Assembly: GCA_012510865.1 (NCBI GenBank)
Contig: JAAZHF010000191.1
Coordinates: 1 to 8,177 of the forward strand
Length of the DNA stretch: 8,177 nucleotides
Reading direction: 5' to 3'
Origin: Gammaproteobacteria bacterium
GTDB taxonomy: Bacteria; Pseudomonadota; Gammaproteobacteria; Xanthomonadales; Xanthomonadaceae
Shown: positions 5,229 to 8,177 of the stretch, piece after piece
How the letters are laid out: every line of letters begins with the position of its first letter
Position numbering within the stretch: position 1 is the stretch's first letter
The notes under the pieces: model-generated
The model's database searches: none
What the model was told of the DNA's origin: nothing
What the model saw: the letters and a program-made list of their open reading frames with translations, nothing else
Translations under genes and position numbers: made by a program

Positions 5229-5777
5229 TCAGTCGCCTCCGCCGGGGATCGCCTCCAGCATGCGCTTGACGTGCTGCGCGGGGTTCATGTCGGAGTGCAC
5301 GGCGAGTACCCGGCCGTCGCCGCCGATGAGGTAGGACGTGCGGCTCGACGCCCCGGGCCTGCCCTCCAGCACGGCGGAGTACTGCGCGGCGATCCGCGCG
5401 CCCTCGTCGGCGGCGACCGGGAACTTGCCGGCGCAGGTCGCCTTGTCCGCGGAGAACGCGCGCAGCTGCTCCGTGTTGCCTGCGGTCACTCCGATGACCG
5501 AGACGCCCCGGGCCTTGAAGTCGTCCACGGCCTGCGAGAACAGCGAAGCCTCGATGTTGCAGCCGGGCGTGTTCGCGGCGGGGAAGAAGTACAGCACCAC
5601 CGGGCCTTCGCGCAGCGCGCTGGACAGCGAGTATTCGAAGGGCTCGCCGGCGAGCCAGGCCGGGGCGGTGAAGTCGGGCGCCGGGTCGCCGGGTTTCAGC
5701 GTGGCCTGGGCCTGGAAGGAGCAGGCCGAGGCCAGGGCCAGGGCGGCGAGGACGAGGTTGCGCTTGAGGCGGGTCAT
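5229..5777 (-). CDS. Exported peroxiredoxin (AhpC/TSA, PrxQ/BCP-like)
   Basis: Thiol peroxidase of the thioredoxin fold, predicted to reduce hydrogen peroxide or organic peroxides outside the cytoplasm. ATG at 5777 has GGAGG (5786-5790) eight bases upstream. Residues 1-25 form a signal peptide (TRLKR, hydrophobic core, cleavage likely after AQA at 23-25). C19 makes a poor lipobox (Ala at -3), so a soluble periplasmic form is more likely than a lipoprotein. LKPGDPAPDFTAP (27-39) is the usual AhpC/TSA opening. The catalytic motif PxxxTxxC is intact: P66, T70, C73. The conserved Arg is R146. The PrxQ/BCP resolving Cys at +5 is replaced by S78. C115 is the only other Cys in the mature protein and could be the resolving one, as in the longer-spaced PrxQ type; otherwise the enzyme is 1-Cys. 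Length, 182 residues, fits the family plus leader. Confidence 0.9.
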   Translation of the reverse strand: MTRLKRNLVLAALALASACSFQAQATLKPGDPAPDFTAPAWLAGEPFEYSLSSALREGPVVLYFFPAANTPGCNIEASLFSQAVDDFKARGVSVIGVTAGNTEQLRAFSADKATCAGKFPVAADEGARIAAQYSAVLEGRPGASSRTSYLIGGDGRVLAVHSDMNPAQHVKRMLEAIPGGGD

Positions 5778-5802
5778 GGCGGGTTCCTCCGATGGTGGGT
5801 CG

Positions 5803-5808
5803 ATTCTA
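5803..5808 (-). promoter_or_regulatory. Candidate -10 element of the peroxiredoxin gene
   Basis: On the minus strand TAGAAT matches the -10 consensus at five of six positions. Transcription would start near 5796, leaving a leader of about 19 bases that contains the ribosome binding site GGAGG. No recognisable -35 lies at the right distance. The element is embedded in a small inverted repeat, GGGTC...GACCC (5797-5801 with 5809-5813). Confidence 0.5.
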
Positions 5809-5895
5809 GACCCGGCGGTCCGCCCGCGCCGCGCCGGCCGGCCCCCTGCGGCGTGCCATGACCAGCGACACCCTGCCGCCGGCCGCGGCGCTGGT

Positions 5896-5901
5896 TAGAC
5901 T
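5896..5901 (+). promoter_or_regulatory. Candidate -10 element of the M13 peptidase gene
   Basis: TAGACT (four of six to TATAAT) within GGTTAGACTG resembles -10 elements seen in other GC-rich xanthomonads. It predicts a start near 5908 and a leader of about 56 bases before the TTG codon. A perfect 6-bp hairpin (5911-5916 with 5921-5926, loop AGCC) sits at the start of that leader. No -35 is visible. Confidence 0.4.
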
Positions 5902-5963
5902 GTCCGGTGCGCCCGCAGCCGCGGGCCCAGCCATTTGCGCGCCGATGCGCCGGAGACCCCGCC

Positions 5964-8084
5964 TTGAAGAAGACGATCCTCAGCCTTTCCACCGCCCTCG
6001 CGCTCGGCGTGGGCGCCGCCCCGTACGCCCTTGCCGACGAGCGCTGCCTGGACGATGCCTGCCACATGACCGCCCTCGTCGACGACGGCGACCAGGCCGC
6101 CGCCGCGACCGGCACCGTCGCCGCCAACCGCTACGGGAGCTGGGGCATCGACACCGCCGGCATGGACCCTTCGGCGTCGCCGGGCAGTGACTTCTTCGCG
6201 TTCGTCAGCGGCAACTGGGCCGCGAACACCCGGATCCCGTCCGACCAGTCGATGTACGGCTCGTTCCTGGTCCTGCGCGACCTGTCCGAGGCGCGCGTCC
6301 ACCGGCTGCTCGAAGGCTACGCGCTGGGTGACCCGGCGGGCGGCGGCAACGCGGCCAAGCTCGCCGCCCTGTACCAGGGCTTCATGGACGAGGCCGCCGT
6401 GGAGGCCCTCGGCGCGGCGCCGCTGCAGCCGCACCTGGACGCCATCCGCGCGGTCGCCAGCAAGGAGGACATGGCGAGGCTGATGGGCCGGGCCAATGCC
6501 GGCTTCAACGGAAGCTTCTTCAGCCACTACGTCGCCGACGACCAGCGCAACCCGGACGTCTACACCCTGTACCTGGGACAGTCCGGCCTTGGCCTGGGCG
6601 ACCGCCAGATGTACCTCGACGCGAAGTTCGCGCCGCAGCGCGAGCGCTACGTCGCCTACGTCGCGCAGATGCTGGAACTGGCCGGCTGGGACGACGCGGC
6701 CGCCAGGGCCGACGCGATCATGGAGATGGAGACGAAGATCGCCGAGGCCCACTGGACGCGCGCCGAGAGCCGCGACCGCGACAAGACCTACAACCCGGTG
6801 GCCTTCGCCGGACTCGACGCCTTCGCCCCCGGCTTCCCGTGGCAGGCCTACCTGGCGGCGGCCGGGGTGGACTACGCCGATGCCGGCGTGGTGAGGCAGG
6901 ACACCGCGCTGCCGAAGATCGCGAAGATCTTCGCCGACGCCGACCTCGACACGCTGAAGGCCTGGCAGGCCTTCCACACCACCGACAGCGCCGCGCCGCT
7001 GCTGTCGCGCGAGTTCGTCGACGCGCACTTCGACTTCCGCAGCCGCTTCCTGTCCGGCCAGCCCGAGCAGCGAGCCCGCTGGAAGCGCGCCGTGTCCTAC
7101 GCCTCGTCGGCGATGGGCGAGGCCATCGGCCAGGACTACGTGAAGCCGGACTTCCCGGCCGACGCCAAGGACAAGATGGACGCGCTGGTTGCCAACGTGA
7201 AGGCGGCCATGGGCGCGCGCCTGGACCAGCTGGAGTGGATGGGCGACGAGACCAAGGCCGAGGCCCGCGCCAAGCTGGCCGGCTTCGGCCTCAAGATCGG
7301 CCATCCCGACACCTGGCGCGACTACAGCGGGCTCCGGCTCGAAAACGGCGACGTGTTCGGCAACGCCGAGCGCGCCCTCGCGTTCGAATGGGACTACCGC
7401 CGCGCGCGCATCGGCAAGCCGGTGGACAAGGGCGAGTGGGGTATGACCCCGCAGACGGTCAACGCCTACTACAACTCGGTCAAGAACGAGATCGTGTTCC
7501 CGGCCGCGATCCTGCAGCCACCGTTCTTCGATCCCGACGCCGACCCGGCGGTGAACTATGGTGCGATCGGCGGCGTCATCGGCCACGAGATCATCCACGG
7601 CTTCGACGACCAGGGCCGCAAGTCCGACGGCGCGGGCCTGCTGCGTGACTGGTGGACGGCCGAGGACGCGGCGAAGTTCGAGGTCCAGGCGACGAAGCTC
7701 GGCGCGCAGTACGACGCCTACGAGTGCCCGCAGCAGCCGGGCATGCACATCAACGGCCGAGTCGAGATGGGCGAGAACATCGGTGACCTCGGCGGCCTGA
7801 CCATCGCGCTGGAGGCCTACCGGCGTTCGCTGGGCGGCAAGGAGGCGCCGGTGATCGACGGCTTCACCGGCGAGCAGCGCTTCTTCATGGGCTGGGCGCA
7901 GGTGTGGCGCACGCTGTGGCGCGACGACGCGCTGCGCCAGCAGCTGGTCAACGGCACGCACTCGCCGGGGCACATCCGCGCCTTCGCGCCGCTGCGCAAC
8001 ATCGATGCCTGGTACGCGGCCTTCGGCGTCACCGCGGCCGATCCGCTCTGGATCGCCCCGGAGGACCGGGTCCGCATCTGGTAA
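5964..8084 (+). CDS. M13 (neprilysin/PepO-type) zinc metallopeptidase, exported
   Basis: Secreted or periplasmic endopeptidase that cleaves small peptides. I choose TTG at 5964 (706 residues): GGAGA (5952-5956) sits seven bases upstream and the protein then opens with a clean signal peptide, KKTILSLSTALALGVG, cleaved after ALA at about residue 24. GTG at 5907 would bury that signal and overlaps the likely transcription start. The N-terminal M13 domain begins near DFFAFVSGNW (75-84) and includes LGLGDRQMYLD. The catalytic domain has N500-A501 (substrate backbone binding), the zinc motif HEIIH (H541, E542, H545), ENIGD with third ligand E604 and D608, and H666 plus R672, spaced as His711 and Arg717 of neprilysin. 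It ends at the usual C-terminal Trp (RVRIW). All catalytic residues are present and the length is normal. It is a single gene, with its own promoter candidate and terminator. Confidence 0.95.
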   Translation: MKKTILSLSTALALGVGAAPYALADERCLDDACHMTALVDDGDQAAAATGTVAANRYGSWGIDTAGMDPSASPGSDFFAFVSGNWAANTRIPSDQSMYGSFLVLRDLSEARVHRLLEGYALGDPAGGGNAAKLAALYQGFMDEAAVEALGAAPLQPHLDAIRAVASKEDMARLMGRANAGFNGSFFSHYVADDQRNPDVYTLYLGQSGLGLGDRQMYLDAKFAPQRERYVAYVAQMLELAGWDDAAARADAIMEMETKIAEAHWTRAESRDRDKTYNPVAFAGLDAFAPGFPWQAYLAAAGVDYADAGVVRQDTALPKIAKIFADADLDTLKAWQAFHTTDSAAPLLSREFVDAHFDFRSRFLSGQPEQRARWKRAVSYASSAMGEAIGQDYVKPDFPADAKDKMDALVANVKAAMGARLDQLEWMGDETKAEARAKLAGFGLKIGHPDTWRDYSGLRLENGDVFGNAERALAFEWDYRRARIGKPVDKGEWGMTPQTVNAYYNSVKNEIVFPAAILQPPFFDPDADPAVNYGAIGGVIGHEIIHGFDDQGRKSDGAGLLRDWWTAEDAAKFEVQATKLGAQYDAYECPQQPGMHINGRVEMGENIGDLGGLTIALEAYRRSLGGKEAPVIDGFTGEQRFFMGWAQVWRTLWRDDALRQQLVNGTHSPGHIRAFAPLRNIDAWYAAFGVTAADPLWIAPEDRVRIW

Positions 8085-8088
8085 CGGC

Positions 8089-8119
8089 GAGGGGGCGGAT
8101 TTCCGCCCCCTCTTTTTTT
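8089..8119 (+). terminator. Intrinsic terminator of the M13 peptidase gene
   Basis: GAGGGGGCGG (8089-8098) pairs perfectly with CCGCCCCCTC (8103-8112) around ATTT (an extra A-T pair can form), followed by seven T. It begins five bases after the stop codon. This is the only textbook Rho-independent terminator in the window. Confidence 0.95.
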
Positions 8120-8177
8120 CGGCGCCGTTCCATGGCGTAATCGAACCACCCACGTCGTCTGTCAATACCGAGGTACG
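8120..8177. other. Right-edge intergenic remnant
   Basis: Fifty-eight bases after the terminator. I see no coding start, tRNA or repeat here that I can support. A TTGACA on the minus strand (8160-8165) has no good -10 partner. Confidence 0.4.

Noticed and set aside
5222..5229. AGGGCCCT palindrome between azlD and the peroxiredoxin gene
   Set aside because: Eight bases with no loop or T tract; too short to be a convergent terminator.
8125..8160. tRNA-like T arm on the minus strand (GGTTCGATTACGCC)
   Set aside because: The T stem has a mismatch, no acceptor stem or CCA follows, and the upstream bases do not form D or anticodon arms.
5895..8165. Long minus-strand open frame opposite the M13 peptidase gene
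   Set aside because: The plus strand encodes all M13 catalytic motifs. The minus reading is low-complexity Val/Arg/Gly/His with no domain and passes through the terminator.
8160..8165. TTGACA -35 box on the minus strand at the right edge
   Set aside because: The hexamer at 17 bases is GATTAC, a poor -10, and it would drive transcription into the end of the M13 gene.

Overview
The sequence looks like chromosomal DNA of a very GC-rich gammaproteobacterium, most likely Xanthomonadaceae (Lysobacter or Luteimonas type). I infer this from the strong third-codon-position G/C bias in every gene, the mix of families (azurin, AzlCD, periplasmic-sensor EAL protein, M13 metallopeptidase) and -10 elements of the TAGAAT/TAGACT/TACAAT kind. 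The genus is a guess. I see no phage, insertion sequence, CRISPR array, toxin-antitoxin pair, defence system, rRNA or tRNA.

Layout. Bases 1-614 (minus strand): the 5' part of a lipid-anchored azurin gene running off the left edge. Its last 64 bases are a perfect 29-bp inverted repeat that breaks the azurin reading exactly at the repeat centre, so the edge is probably a fold-back artefact. Bases 694-963 (minus): a small DUF6522-like protein with a GTG start. Bases 1060-1347 (minus): a 95-residue basic, Ser-tract and Lys/Ala-tailed protein. Bases 1348-1662: a 315-base gap with an AT-rich promoter-like island. Bases 1663-2313 (minus): a class I methyltransferase resembling protein-lysine methyltransferases. 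Bases 2449-4146 (minus): a membrane protein joining a periplasmic amino-acid-binding-type domain to a cytoplasmic EAL domain with all expected catalytic residues. A short divergent promoter region (4147-4230) separates it from azlC-azlD (4231-5204, plus), a two-gene branched-chain amino acid exporter whose first gene may be leaderless. Bases 5229-5777 (minus): an exported peroxiredoxin. Bases 5964-8084 (plus): an M13 metallopeptidase starting at TTG, closed by a strong intrinsic terminator at 8089-8119.

How the genes fit together. Most products act in the cell envelope: lipoprotein azurin (electron transfer), exported peroxiredoxin (peroxide removal), exported M13 peptidase (peptide cleavage), AzlCD (amino acid export) and the EAL sensor. 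The one suggestive link is the head-to-head pairing of an amino-acid-sensor-type c-di-GMP phosphodiesterase with an amino acid exporter. This is inference from context. Otherwise the window looks like ordinary core genome, and I found no convincing undescribed multi-gene system.
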